Assembly: GCF_030167925.1 (NCBI RefSeq)
Contig: NZ_JASKUT010000001.1
Location: 1,116,001-1,180,000 of the forward strand
Reading direction: 5' to 3'
From: Paenibacillus silviterrae
GTDB taxonomy: Bacteria > Bacillota > Bacilli > Paenibacillales > NBRC-103111
Length of the DNA: 64,000 bases
This document shows, one piece after another, positions 16,341 to 27,493 of the stretch. The position numbers and the translations under genes were made by a program. The notes under the pieces were generated by a model. The model was not told where the DNA came from, did not search any database, and saw only the letters and a list, made by a program, of their open reading frames with translations. Each line of letters begins with the position of its first letter. Positions within the stretch are counted from its first letter, which is position 1.

Positions 16341-16418
16341 TTTCCTTTAATATCATTAATTTTTATCTCCGTTAACCATTTGGCAGGAGTAGAGCCTAAT
16401 TTACTATCCAAAGCAGAA

Positions 16419-17780
16419 TTAATTATACCATACTTGTTGCTTGATTTTTTTTGCTTGTTCTAAAGGGAAAATATATGCAAAGTAATAACTAGAGCAAATG
16501 ATCATATCTACTTTCATATTTTTTTTATCTATATAGAAGGATAGAACAATAGCATTTGCTGGATTTTGAATTTCTTTTTTCGAAATCCTAGGGATAAAGG
16601 TTCCATTGATATTTTCATACAAATAGTCAATTGAAATTCCAATGGAATAGCCATCTCCGATATAGCCCCCAGTTCCGTACTTTGTTAGGACATCAAAAAA
16701 AGTACTTTGATTTAGAACGATACCTTTTTTGGTTTGAAATTGTTCCTGATTTTTTAATATATCACCATCTACCAACCAACTATCTACGAGTCCTGCTGAA
16801 TTATAATGGACGAGAATAGGTCCGTATTTATCTTCTTTCAAGGAAAATATGCCTTCCGAAGTACCATAAATCTGCTCGACTGCTTCTTTGGATTGTTCTA
16901 AATAAATGAATGCCTCCGGCTTTTTGGTATCACTCAACCGAAAATCATCATACGAGACTGGAGCAAAAGTAAAATCTTCACTTTCTTCAAGCAGTTGTTC
17001 TGGATTATCGGACAGTAATAAACTTGAATCCGAAGGATTTGTTGGTTTATTTTTGATTTCCGTTACTCCTTGAAGCTTAATAATTCTTATTAAGTTTATC
17101 GCTTCAGCACGGGTGAGTTGGTCATTTCCTTTCATTTCTTTTAAAGAATCAAATATATTTTTGGTGGCAGGAAATTTAATTAATAAATATCTGATCGCAT
17201 CATCGCCCCGGTAATTCACACCTTGTGCCGAGGCTGTGATTTCGGCTGCCTTTGATTTTGTCAAGGCTGAATGTTTATCATTATTTTGTATAGACACGGG
17301 GTGTTTAAATAGTCTTGCAAGTCTGTACGGTGCTTCTGTCCAATCTGCATCATTATTTGATTTGTTTGGTGGGTAACCAAATGCCGAATAAAAAGTCTTA
17401 AGAAATTCTGCTTCGGAAATGGGTTGATCCGGTCGATAAGTTCCATCTGGATATCCATTGATTATTTTTATTAAAATTGCCCATTGAAAAATGCGTTCGC
17501 TCCAATGTCCGCTGAGGTCCGAAGGATTACGATCAAGGGCATTCCATAAAGAGGATACAGGATCATTCGTTTCAGTATTTTGCAATATCTGAGTATCTGG
17601 ATTCGATTCAGCGAGTACTATTGGATTATTGTATGACAGGAATAAAGAACTGAACAAAACGCTTGAGAGCATGATACATTTTAGTTTGATTGCCAATCTT
17701 CCACGTCCCAACTTTAATTTCGAGGCATATGTCTCCAGAAAGAAGAATATTCCCCCAAAAAAGAAATTTCTTACCTCCAT
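16419..17780 (-). CDS. SLH-domain secreted protein, AT-rich
   Basis: This protein of up to 453 residues has a hydrophobic signal segment ending near LSYNNPIVLAES and then three degenerate S-layer homology repeats. The first is clear (LSGHWSERIFQWAILIKI with NGYPDGTYRPDQPISEAEF). The second ends SALTKSKAAEI, and the third contains GNDQLTRAEAINLIRI. SLH repeats attach proteins to pyruvylated cell-wall polymers. The C-terminal ~200 residues (from about EQSKEAVEQIYG) are a mixed alpha/beta domain I cannot name. The start is uncertain: ATG 17780 has no upstream ribosome binding site, and a start nearer the signal peptide is likelier. The gene is markedly richer in A+T than its neighbours, which suggests acquisition by transfer. 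Confidence 0.75.
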   Translation of the reverse strand: MEVRNFFFGGIFFFLETYASKLKLGRGRLAIKLKCIMLSSVLFSSLFLSYNNPIVLAESNPDTQILQNTETNDPVSSLWNALDRNPSDLSGHWSERIFQWAILIKIINGYPDGTYRPDQPISEAEFLKTFYSAFGYPPNKSNNDADWTEAPYRLARLFKHPVSIQNNDKHSALTKSKAAEITASAQGVNYRGDDAIRYLLIKFPATKNIFDSLKEMKGNDQLTRAEAINLIRIIKLQGVTEIKNKPTNPSDSSLLLSDNPEQLLEESEDFTFAPVSYDDFRLSDTKKPEAFIYLEQSKEAVEQIYGTSEGIFSLKEDKYGPILVHYNSAGLVDSWLVDGDILKNQEQFQTKKGIVLNQSTFFDVLTKYGTGGYIGDGYSIGISIDYLYENINGTFIPRISKKEIQNPANAIVLSFYIDKKNMKVDMIICSSYYFAYIFPLEQAKKIKQQVWYN

Positions 17781-17825
17781 TATCCAATATTTGTTTTTAA
17801 AATCAAGTTACCGGCTTGTCGTACA

Positions 17826-17860
17826 TAAAAAATTCGGGCCCCGTCTCACGACGAGGCCCT
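17826..17860 (-). terminator. Orphan rho-independent terminator on the minus strand
   Basis: Read on the minus strand, GGGCCTCGTC-GTGA-GACGGGGCCC (one G-T wobble) is followed by AATTTTTTAT. No minus-strand gene lies in front of it; the next gene to the right (rsmD) points the other way. Confidence 0.7.
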
Positions 17861-18008
17861 TCATGGGAGAGGAGAAACCGGACGAAGAGCTTATGGGGAA
17901 CGTAAGTCTTCTCCGCGGTTGTCTACGACATTTTCGGATGTCGATGATATAAGGATGCACCCCGGGCAAGAAATATATACATGAATCGGCAAAATTTTTT
18001 TCGGTTTT

Positions 18009-18038
18009 TTGTGAAAATCTTCGTGTTTGTGGTACGAT
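18009..18038 (+). promoter_or_regulatory. Possible promoter of rsmD-coaD
   Basis: TTGTGA and TACGAT are separated by 18 bp about 30 bp before the rsmD ATG. This is a weak match to the sigma-A consensus. Confidence 0.4.
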
Positions 18039-18069
18039 ATCAATACGATTGCTGGAAGAAGGTGCTAGG

Positions 18070-20416
<2,347 letters not shown>

Positions 20417-20549
20417 TCATATCACTCCAGCGTAAGCAAGATGGTACATGTTTACGCTTTGTCCGCATCGTTTAGACCAAGCAGGCATACCCTACCTATA
20501 CAATCAAGCTTCAGCAAAGGGGATGGAATCCATGGGAGAGGCCAGCCAT

Positions 20550-21647
20550 ATGAAGAAGGCATCGCGAATCGTATTTTCTGTCTTCATTGCGATCTCCATG
20601 CTCTATTTGGTCTATTTTTTGCCGTTACCGCTTTATATCTTTAAGCCGGGCATCGTCGAAGTGATTCGTCCTATGGTTCAGGTCAAGGAAAGCGGCACTG
20701 AGGATCAGGGACAATTCATGCTGACGACGGTAAGTGTTCGCGACGCTACCTTGTTCGGATATGTAGCCTCCTTGTTTGATCCGTATGATGAGCTTCGTCT
20801 CAAGAGCGAGCTGCTCAAGCCGGGCGAATCCGAACAGGACTATTATCACCGTCAGGAAGTAGTCATGCAAACGTCCCAAGCGGATGCGATGACGGCAGCC
20901 TACGAAAGGCTGAAAATTCCATACCGGATCAGCAATGACGCTGTCGTCATCATGCAGGTGTATCCGGACATGCCCGCTGCCGAGACGCTGCAAGCAGGGG
21001 ACTATATCGTGAAGGTAGGAGATTCGCCGATCACATCACGGGAGGATCTGTTTGCTGCGCTGAAAGGCAAAGCGATTGGCGACACCGTATCTATTAGCTA
21101 TAAACGGAAAAACATTACGCGAACGAAAGACGTACAGCTGGGCATTCTTCCGAATGCGGACGGCACAACCCCGACTAAGCCGGAGGAGCAGCGCGCCGGA
21201 CTTGGCATCGTACCGGCCGACGTACTGAGCGTGAAGGCCGAGTCGGAAGACAAGCAGGTGACCATTCGAGCCGGAGAGATCGGGGGACCGTCGGCAGGTC
21301 TTATGTTTTCCCTTGAAATTGCCAATCGCCTCCTGCCGGAGGATATTACAAAAGGGTACCGCATTGCGGGGACAGGGACGATCGACAAATCAGGTGCGGT
21401 CGGAGTTATTGGGGGCATCAAGCATAAGGTCATAGCCGCGGATAAGGCAGGAGCGGAAATTTTCTTTGCTCCGAAGGACTACACATCACCGGACGGTCAG
21501 GTAGTCCCCAATTATACTGATGCGGTCCAGAGGGCCAAGGAAATCGGTACGAAAATGAAAATTGTCCCCGTAGGGACAATGGAGGAAGCGATGAATTATT
21601 TGGCGTCGCTGCCGCCGAAATCAGCCTCGGCCTCCGCCGTGCGTTGA
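20550..21647 (+). CDS. ylbL: YlbL-type PDZ and Lon-like (S16) membrane protease
   Basis: This 365-residue membrane-anchored protein has one N-terminal transmembrane helix (residues ~5-28), a PDZ domain (residues ~135-210, AGDYIVKVGDSPITSREDL), and a C-terminal Lon-type S16 peptidase domain. The catalytic dyad is visible as Ser in IGGPSAGLMFSL and Lys in GTIDKSGAVGVIGGIKHKV. In B. subtilis, YlbL takes part in proteolysis linked to DNA-damage checkpoint recovery. I chose ATG 20550 because GGGAGAGG lies 8 bp upstream and the hydrophobic helix then starts at once; ATG 20532 and 20523 are alternatives. Its last 52 bp overlap the convergent tmcAL gene. Confidence 0.93.
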   Translation: MKKASRIVFSVFIAISMLYLVYFLPLPLYIFKPGIVEVIRPMVQVKESGTEDQGQFMLTTVSVRDATLFGYVASLFDPYDELRLKSELLKPGESEQDYYHRQEVVMQTSQADAMTAAYERLKIPYRISNDAVVIMQVYPDMPAAETLQAGDYIVKVGDSPITSREDLFAALKGKAIGDTVSISYKRKNITRTKDVQLGILPNADGTTPTKPEEQRAGLGIVPADVLSVKAESEDKQVTIRAGEIGGPSAGLMFSLEIANRLLPEDITKGYRIAGTGTIDKSGAVGVIGGIKHKVIAADKAGAEIFFAPKDYTSPDGQVVPNYTDAVQRAKEIGTKMKIVPVGTMEEAMNYLASLPPKSASASAVR

Positions 21648-22867
21648 AGCGGAGGTTGATAATAATCGCGGTGCAGGTCGCGTGCGGTCGGCTGCTCATA
21701 GGCCAAAGCGTAGACGGAGGTTGCCCGCACATCCAGCTGCAGAAGCGGCGAGGCTTCGGTCGTCACCTTGGTGATGACGGGAACCTTCGCCGTTTTTTTC
21801 ATTCGCTTGAGCAGCAGCTGCCCCTTCGGGCTAAAGCCTAGCACCCGCAGGTAGGGAACGCCGCGGCGCAGCACGTCCGGGCCCAGCTCCTGCTTCGAAT
21901 GGTTTAGAAGTATGCGGAGCAAGGTGCGCTGCAGCTTCGTTCGCGTATAACGCTTTGTTTTGAGCTCGGACAGCAGTTCGTCAACGATCCGGCCGTCCGG
22001 CAGGGTCAGCTTCGTCACGGCCTGCTTGAGCCGATGCTCGAGACCTTCGTTCACCTCGTAGAATGAAGCCAGCTGTCCCGGACTATGATGCAGCAATTGC
22101 AGCAATAGCGGCCGCGCAAACGATTCCCAGCCGACGGGAGCCCGTCCTGCCTGCCATTCGGAGCGTAACACGTCAAGGGTGCTCGCCGGTACATAGGGCG
22201 CAATTCCCTCCAAAGCGCGATCCTCGAAGAGCAGCTTGCGGATGGCTGTAGCGCTTGCAATTTGACGGTCGGTGATATCGGTTTGGTTATACTCGGCTTT
22301 CGTTCGGGTAATCGTAGTTGCTTGGATCGAGCTCTTCAATCGCTGTAATGCAATCAAGTAGTGCAATCCCAGCGTATTATTCGGCTTGGCAAGCTCGGCA
22401 GGATCGAGCTCGGGGACGTAAGAGGCCAGCGCCTCGCTGTAGGCAGCCGGGTAAGCCAGTCCGCGCTGAAGCGTCTCCTGAAGGCGTTCCCGGAAGGCGG
22501 CGGGTTCATCGGCGACCGCTTCCGCAGCACGTTCCAGGAAGCCGATATCGCCGCTCTCGCTGCCGAAGCAAAGGCTGTCCACGACGCCTGTAGCATCCAG
22601 GGCCGAAACCGCGCCGTAGGCGAACCATTCGGCAGGCTGGCAGGAGAAGGCGACAGGGAGCTCGAGAATGAGATCGGCGCCCATCCGAAGAGCCATCTCC
22701 GCTCGAGCCCATTTGTTCACCAAGGCCGGTTCGCCGCGCTGGAGAAAATGTCCGCTCATGATGCAAACGGCGGCATCGGCTTGGGTTTGGCTTTTGGATT
22801 GTTGGAAATGATAACAATGACCATGATGCAGGGGATTGTATTCAACGATTAAACCCACAGTACGCAT
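21596..22867 (-). CDS. tmcAL: tRNA(Met) cytidine acetate ligase TmcAL (YlbM)
   Basis: This 423-residue nucleotidyltransferase activates acetate with ATP and makes N4-acetylcytidine at the wobble base of elongator tRNA-Met. Seen: the N-terminal ATP motif GLIVEYNPLHHGHCYH (HxGH type), MSGHFLQRGEPALVNKWARAEMAL, ADLILELPVAFSCQPAEWFA and FGSESGDI, all typical of YlbM. Length is normal. A GTGAGG site precedes the ATG. The 3' end overlaps ylbL by 52 bp in convergent orientation. It is divergent from the yceD-rpmF operon. Confidence 0.95.
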   Translation of the reverse strand: MRTVGLIVEYNPLHHGHCYHFQQSKSQTQADAAVCIMSGHFLQRGEPALVNKWARAEMALRMGADLILELPVAFSCQPAEWFAYGAVSALDATGVVDSLCFGSESGDIGFLERAAEAVADEPAAFRERLQETLQRGLAYPAAYSEALASYVPELDPAELAKPNNTLGLHYLIALQRLKSSIQATTITRTKAEYNQTDITDRQIASATAIRKLLFEDRALEGIAPYVPASTLDVLRSEWQAGRAPVGWESFARPLLLQLLHHSPGQLASFYEVNEGLEHRLKQAVTKLTLPDGRIVDELLSELKTKRYTRTKLQRTLLRILLNHSKQELGPDVLRRGVPYLRVLGFSPKGQLLLKRMKKTAKVPVITKVTTEASPLLQLDVRATSVYALAYEQPTARDLHRDYYQPPLQRTAEAEADFGGSDAK

Positions 22868-22929
22868 GGCGTAACCTCACTTTTTTACCAATCTCGCATA
22901 TTTATCCACTATAGCATGAACTGAAAATG

Positions 22930-22959
22930 TTGACAAAAAGTAACGGATATCGCTATAAT
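22930..22959 (+). promoter_or_regulatory. Sigma-A promoter of yceD-rpmF
   Basis: TTGACA (22930-22935) and TATAAT (22954-22959) with an 18-bp spacer: both hexamers are perfect matches, 28 bp before the yceD start codon. Confidence 0.88.
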
Positions 22960-22986
22960 AATCTTTGTTTGTTTGGGGTGATACTC

Positions 22987-23511
22987 GTGTTCATTCATTT
23001 AAAGGATTTAGCTGCAAAAGGAACCGTTCGTTTTCACGGAACACTGGATCTGCACGGTGCCTTGCCGGTATCCGGCAGCTTGCAGGACTTCGGGCCGCTG
23101 AAGGTCGAGCTTGAAGCACACGACGTTAGCGGTGCTGCGGATGTATCCGGCGAACTTTCCATCGAGGTGGAGCAGTCATGCTCGCGATGCTTGAACCCGG
23201 TGCACCAAAGCCTGACAATTCCGTATCATGAGACTTTCGTGAAGGGGGAAGAGCCCGACGAGGAAGCGTTCGAAGAGGACGAGGAATCGGAGAATGATCC
23301 GGTTTACGTTCAGGACGACCGGATCGAGCTCAAGCCCTATTTGGTAGAAAGCGTAATGCTGCATCTGCCGTTTGTGCCGCTTTGCAGCGAAGCTTGTCAA
23401 GGTCTTTGCCCCGTATGCGGCGGCAACCGGAACGAGCAAGCCTGCGGCTGCAAACAGGACAAGGTGGACCCGCGATTGGCCGGACTGGCGGATTTCTTTA
23501 AAGACAAGTAA
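22987..23511 (+). CDS. DUF177 family protein YceD/YlbN (23S rRNA accumulation protein)
   Basis: This 174-residue protein belongs to the YceD/DUF177 family, which almost always precedes rpmF and is linked to 23S rRNA maturation or accumulation. A Cys motif (CSRCLNP) sits mid-protein, and a zinc-ribbon-like C terminus has PLCSEACQGLCPVCGGN and CGCKQD. An acidic patch (EEDEESEND) lies between. The start is GTG 22987, with GGGGTG 5 bp upstream; earlier in-frame starts lie inside the promoter. It lies 36 bp upstream of rpmF. Confidence 0.93.
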   Translation: MFIHLKDLAAKGTVRFHGTLDLHGALPVSGSLQDFGPLKVELEAHDVSGAADVSGELSIEVEQSCSRCLNPVHQSLTIPYHETFVKGEEPDEEAFEEDEESENDPVYVQDDRIELKPYLVESVMLHLPFVPLCSEACQGLCPVCGGNRNEQACGCKQDKVDPRLAGLADFFKDK

Positions 23512-23547
23512 ACAGACTTGTGAACTCGTTGAAGGAGGTGGGAAGAA

Positions 23548-23721
23548 ATGGCAGTACCTCAAAGGAGAACATCGAAAACACGCCGTGACATGCGTCGGAC
23601 TCACTTTAAATTAGAAGTACCAGGAATGGTAAAATGCGATAATTGTGGTGAATTCAAGCTGGGTCACCGTGTATGCAAGGTGTGCGGTCATTATAAGAAG
23701 AGAGAGATTATCAACCAATAA
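23548..23721 (+). CDS. rpmF: 50S ribosomal protein L32
   Basis: This 57-residue L32 begins [17 protein letters not shown] and carries the zinc-binding pairs CDNCGEF and [11 protein letters not shown], so it is the zinc-containing (C+) form. A near-perfect GAAGGAGGTGG site precedes the ATG. It follows yceD as in most Bacillota, and a strong terminator follows the stop. Confidence 0.98.
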   Translation: MAVPQRRTSKTRRDMRRTHFKLEVPGMVKCDNCGEFKLGHRVCKVCGHYKKREIINQ

Positions 23722-23742
23722 TCTCTGCCTGAATGCAAAGAG

Positions 23743-23777
23743 ATAGTACTTCATTTTATGAGGTGCTATTTTTTTTT
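23743..23777 (+). terminator. Rho-independent terminator after rpmF
   Basis: ATAGTACTTCA and TGAGGTGCTAT form an 11-bp stem (two wobbles) with a 5-nt loop, followed by a run of nine T. Confidence 0.93.
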
Positions 23778-23839
23778 GCGTTTCGAGGCGGATCTTGGGG
23801 GAATACGAAGTTATTCTTTTCTTTTCAAATGAAATCCAT

Positions 23840-23870
23840 TATACTATCATTTATTACTTGGTCATAAGAT
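23840..23870 (+). promoter_or_regulatory. fapR promoter with FapR-like operator
   Basis: TATACT at 23840-23845 fits a -10 box. Directly after it, TTATTACTTGGTCATAAG (23851-23868) resembles the FapR binding consensus (TTAGTACCTGGTCTTAAT in B. subtilis). It overlaps the expected transcription start, the usual position for FapR repression. No convincing -35 box was found. Confidence 0.65.
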
Positions 23871-23934
23871 GTAGTGTCATGTCATAGACATGCAGTAACG
23901 ACATATCTATCACACTGCAAGGTGGTGCTCGGCT

Positions 23935-24531
23935 ATCGAACGCCTTCCGAAGAGACAGCGTCAGCAGCAGCTGGCCAAAGCGATTGAAGAAAACCCTTTT
24001 ATTACGGATGAAGAATTAACCAGGCTGTTTCAGGTCAGTATACAAACGATCCGACTCGACCGATTGGAGCTTGGAATCCCCGAGCTGCGCGAGCGGATGA
24101 AGCTGATGGCGGAGCAGTCCTATGATCAGGTGCGCTCCCTTCCACTGCATGAGGTGATTGGGGATGTGATCGACCTGCAGCTCGACAAGAGCGGGATTTC
24201 GATGTTCGAGATTCGGGATGAGCATGTGTTTTCCCGGACGAAGATCGCGCGGGGACACCATGTTTTCTCCCAGGCGAATTCTCTGGCCGTTGCTTTAATT
24301 AACGACGAGATCGCCCTGACGGCCGCTGCGGACATCCGGTTCGTGAGATCGGTGAGACTCGGTGAAAAATGTATCGCCAAAGCCTATGTGCGTTCGATCT
24401 CCAAGGGCAAGGCTAAGGTGGAAGTGTTCACCTATGTCGGCGATGAAATAGTGTTCCAAGGCAATTTTATTATTTATCATTCCACCAAAGACCGCTTCGA
24501 AGGAGGCGAACTTCATGCGGATAGCGATTGA
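23935..24531 (+). CDS. fapR: Fatty-acid biosynthesis repressor FapR (apparent ATC start codon)
   Basis: This 198-residue FapR represses fatty acid and phospholipid genes and is released by malonyl-CoA. The N-terminal HTH is clear ([21 protein letters not shown]), followed by [16 protein letters not shown] and a C-terminal hot-dog effector domain ([32 protein letters not shown]). The family usually starts [13 protein letters not shown] or similar; here the matching codon is ATC at 23935, preceded by AAGGTGGTG 8 bp upstream. No ATG, GTG or TTG lies in frame between the upstream stop (23896) and TTG 24064, which would remove the HTH. The 3' end overlaps plsX by 17 bp. Autoregulation is likely through the operator at 23851. 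Confidence 0.9.
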   Translation: MERLPKRQRQQQLAKAIEENPFITDEELTRLFQVSIQTIRLDRLELGIPELRERMKLMAEQSYDQVRSLPLHEVIGDVIDLQLDKSGISMFEIRDEHVFSRTKIARGHHVFSQANSLAVALINDEIALTAAADIRFVRSVRLGEKCIAKAYVRSISKGKAKVEVFTYVGDEIVFQGNFIIYHSTKDRFEGGELHADSD

Positions 24532-25501
24532 CGCCATGGGCGGAGACCACGCGCCGGGCGCCACGGTAGAGGGTGCGATTCAAGCTGCCGAATCGTGGAA
24601 CGATACGACGGTCATTCTGGTCGGTGACAAGGCCCTGATTGAGCCTCATCTGACGCGGAAGCCGGCGAATCTTGAAATACGCCATACTTCGGAGGTCATC
24701 GAAGCGGATGACGAGCCGGTGAAGGCGGTAAGGCGGAAGAAGGATTCTTCCATGGTCGTGGCCGGACGAATGGTGAAGGAGAAGGAAGCGGATGCTTTCA
24801 TTTCTGCAGGCAATACCGGCGCCCTGATGACGACCGGGTTGCTTATCGTAGGCCGCATTCAAGGCATCGAGCGTCCGGCGCTCGCGCCGATGATTCCTAC
24901 GATGGACGGCAACGGCGTCCTGGCCTTGGATCTTGGGGCCAACATGGATGCAACGGCGGAGCAGCTGGTGCAGTATGCGATCATGGGCAGCATCTACCGC
25001 AGTAAGGTCCACGGCGTTGCTAAGCCCCGCATCGGACTGCTCAACGTAGGGACCGAGGCGATGAAGGGCAATGAGCTGACGAAGGCGGCTTACCCGCTGC
25101 TGGAGCAGGCCCCGATTCATTTTGTAGGGAATGTGGAATCAAGGGATGTGCTGCGGGCTCCTTGCGACGTGCTCGTGTGCGACGGATTTGCGGGGAACAT
25201 TATGCTGAAGTCCATTGAGGGCGCGGCGGGGACCATTTTCTCGGCATTGAAAGAGGAATTTACCCGCACCTGGGTGACCAAGCTGGCGGCACTTGCCGTA
25301 AAGAAGGGGCTCTCCCAATTCCGGCGTAAAATGGACTATAACGAAGTCGGAGCCGCTCCGCTCCTCGGCGTGGACGGGCTTGTACTGAAAAGCCACGGTT
25401 CATCGAGCGCGACGGCGTTTAAAAATGCTGTGAGACAAGCACGGACGGCCGTACAGAACGACCTTGTGCGAAGCATCTCATCGGAAATCGGAAATCAGTA
25501 A
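24515..25501 (+). CDS. plsX: Phosphate acyltransferase PlsX
   Basis: This 328-residue enzyme converts acyl-ACP to acyl-phosphate for phospholipid synthesis. Seen: the N-terminal [15 protein letters not shown] motif, [21 protein letters not shown]-like [42 protein letters not shown] and [15 protein letters not shown]. Length is normal. GAAGGAGGCG precedes the ATG inside the end of fapR, so the two are coupled. It belongs to the FapR regulon by position, as in B. subtilis. Confidence 0.97.
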   Translation: MRIAIDAMGGDHAPGATVEGAIQAAESWNDTTVILVGDKALIEPHLTRKPANLEIRHTSEVIEADDEPVKAVRRKKDSSMVVAGRMVKEKEADAFISAGNTGALMTTGLLIVGRIQGIERPALAPMIPTMDGNGVLALDLGANMDATAEQLVQYAIMGSIYRSKVHGVAKPRIGLLNVGTEAMKGNELTKAAYPLLEQAPIHFVGNVESRDVLRAPCDVLVCDGFAGNIMLKSIEGAAGTIFSALKEEFTRTWVTKLAALAVKKGLSQFRRKMDYNEVGAAPLLGVDGLVLKSHGSSSATAFKNAVRQARTAVQNDLVRSISSEIGNQ

Positions 25502-25521
25502 CGGAAGCGAGATGTAGTCTA

Positions 25522-26508
25522 ATGAACTTAATCCCTGTTGGTGTTCTGGGTACGGGCAAATACGTTCCTGAGCGGGTGCTTACGAATCAGGAGCTGGAGC
25601 AGATGGTGGAGACGAACGACGAGTGGATCGTCACCAGGACCGGCATTCGGGAGCGCCGGATCGCAAGCCCCGAGCAGGCGGCATCCGATTTGGCATACGA
25701 AGCGTCTCTTAAGGCTCTTAAGAATGCAGGCGTTGCCCCGGAGGATATCGATCTCATCGTAGTGGCGACGATTACGCCGGATATGACGTTCCCGTCGACG
25801 GCATGCATCCTGCAAGATAAGCTGGGTGCGAAGAAGGCGGCTGCTTTTGATTTATCCGCGGCGTGCTCAGGCTTCATTTACGGATTGGCCAATGCAGTGA
25901 ATTTCATCGCTACAGGCACTTATAAATACGCTTTAGTGGTGGGCACCGAATGCTTATCGCGCATTACGGATTATACCGACCGCAACACCTGCATTTTGTT
26001 CGGGGACGGCTCCGGTGCAGTGGTGATCGGGCAAGTGCCGGAAGGACGCGGCTTCAAATCGTTCGAGCTGGGGGCCGACGGCTCCGGTGGAGAGCTGCTG
26101 AAGGTGGCGGGCGGTGGCTCGCGTTGCCCAGCGACTCCGCAAAGCCTGGAAGCGAAGCAGCATTTTATCCACATGGCAGGCTCGGAAGTATTTAAGTTCG
26201 CCGTCCGCATCATGGGCGGATCGGCGGAAGAAGCGCTGCGCAAGGCTGGCTTGGACAAGTCCGAGGTGGATTTGCTCGTGCCGCATCAGGCAAACATCCG
26301 CATTATTCAATCCGCTCTGCAAAGGCTGAATCTCAGCGAAGAGAAATGTATGATCAATCTTGATAAATACGGCAACGTATCCGCAGCTTCGATCCCATTG
26401 GCGCTAGCCGAGGCGGTGGAGCAGGGTCGCGTCAAGGAAGGCGACAAGCTGGTCCTCGTAGGCTTCGGCGGAGGGCTGACCTGGGGCGCATCCGTATTAG
26501 TTTGGTAG
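25522..26508 (+). CDS. fabH: 3-oxoacyl-ACP synthase III (FabH)
   Basis: This 328-residue KAS III condenses an acyl-CoA primer with malonyl-ACP and so sets the starter unit, usually branched in this group. The Cys-His-Asn triad is seen: Cys115 in LSAACSGFIYG, His in VPHQANIRI, and Asn in LDKYGNVSAAS. GFGGGLTWGA closes the protein. Length is normal. In B. subtilis fabHA lies elsewhere; here it sits between plsX and fabD, making the cluster self-contained. The ribosome binding site is weak (GGAAGCGAG, distant). Confidence 0.97.
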   Translation: MNLIPVGVLGTGKYVPERVLTNQELEQMVETNDEWIVTRTGIRERRIASPEQAASDLAYEASLKALKNAGVAPEDIDLIVVATITPDMTFPSTACILQDKLGAKKAAAFDLSAACSGFIYGLANAVNFIATGTYKYALVVGTECLSRITDYTDRNTCILFGDGSGAVVIGQVPEGRGFKSFELGADGSGGELLKVAGGGSRCPATPQSLEAKQHFIHMAGSEVFKFAVRIMGGSAEEALRKAGLDKSEVDLLVPHQANIRIIQSALQRLNLSEEKCMINLDKYGNVSAASIPLALAEAVEQGRVKEGDKLVLVGFGGGLTWGASVLVW

Positions 26509-26523
26509 AGGAAGGGGACTAAC

Positions 26524-27468
26524 GTGACGATGGGGAAAATCGCTTTTGTGTTTCCGGGTCAAGGAGCTCAGTCAGTCGGCATGGGCAAGGACATTTATAC
26601 GTCCGATGCGGCCGCTAAACGCATCTTTGATGCGGCGGACGTAGCGCTTGGCTTCGAGCTCAGCCGGATTATCTTTGAAGGACCGGAGGAGGAGCTGAAG
26701 CAAACGTACCATACGCAGCCCGCGCTGCTGACTACAAGCATCGCCTACCTGGAGCTCTTCAAACGATACGGCATTCAGCCGGATTATGTAGCCGGTCACA
26801 GCTTGGGCGAGTACAGCGCTCTGGTAGCTGCCGGAGTACTAAACTTCGAGGATGCGGTTCGCACAGTTCGTGCCCGCGGACAATTCATGGAGCAGGCTGT
26901 TCCGGGAGGACAGGGCGCCATGGCCGCAGTACTCGGTGCGGAGCGCGAGGCGCTGCAGCAGCTTTGTGAAGCGATCAGCAAGGAAGTCGGCGTGGTCGAA
27001 CTGGCGAACCTGAACTGTCCGGGACAAATCGTCGTTTCCGGCAGCAAAGAAGGAGTGCAGGCGCTCGTAGAGCGCGGCAAGGAAGCAGGCGCCAAGCGGG
27101 CCATTCCGCTTGAGGTCAGCGGACCTTTCCATTCCTCGCTTATGAAGCCTGCGTCCAAGAAGTTAGCTGAGGTGCTAGGAGGTCTGTCGATGCAGCATGC
27201 ACAAGTACCCGTGGTAGCGAACGTGACAGCCGCTCCGGTGGAAGATCCCGCAGCCGTCAAGCAACTGTTGATTGACCAAGTACACTCCTCCGTATTATGG
27301 GAGGATAGCGTTTCATGGCTCATTTCGCAGGGGGTCGATACTTTCATCGAGATTGGCTCCGGCTCAGTGCTTGCAGGTTTGATCAAAAAGATCGACCGCA
27401 GCGTCAAGGTGTATTCGATCAACAGCAAAGAGGCGGTAGAACAGTTCCAGCTGGAAGCTACGGTGTAA
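26524..27468 (+). CDS. fabD: Malonyl-CoA:ACP transacylase FabD
   Basis: This 314-residue enzyme moves malonyl groups from CoA to ACP. The nucleophile motif GHSLGE (Ser93), [11 protein letters not shown] near the start, [19 protein letters not shown], and the catalytic His in [10 protein letters not shown] are present. GTG 26524 and ATG 26530 are both possible starts after GAGGAAGGGG. It lies 15 bp after fabH and 25 bp before fabG in one operon. Confidence 0.97.
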   Translation: MTMGKIAFVFPGQGAQSVGMGKDIYTSDAAAKRIFDAADVALGFELSRIIFEGPEEELKQTYHTQPALLTTSIAYLELFKRYGIQPDYVAGHSLGEYSALVAAGVLNFEDAVRTVRARGQFMEQAVPGGQGAMAAVLGAEREALQQLCEAISKEVGVVELANLNCPGQIVVSGSKEGVQALVERGKEAGAKRAIPLEVSGPFHSSLMKPASKKLAEVLGGLSMQHAQVPVVANVTAAPVEDPAAVKQLLIDQVHSSVLWEDSVSWLISQGVDTFIEIGSGSVLAGLIKKIDRSVKVYSINSKEAVEQFQLEATV

Positions 27469-27493
27469 AATCATACATAGGAGGCTTAAAGCC

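Noticed and set aside
17629..17952. 107-codon plus-strand frame running out of the SLH gene region
   Set aside because: Most of it is antisense to the SLH gene start and the rest reads through the orphan terminator. No ribosome binding site or domain is seen.
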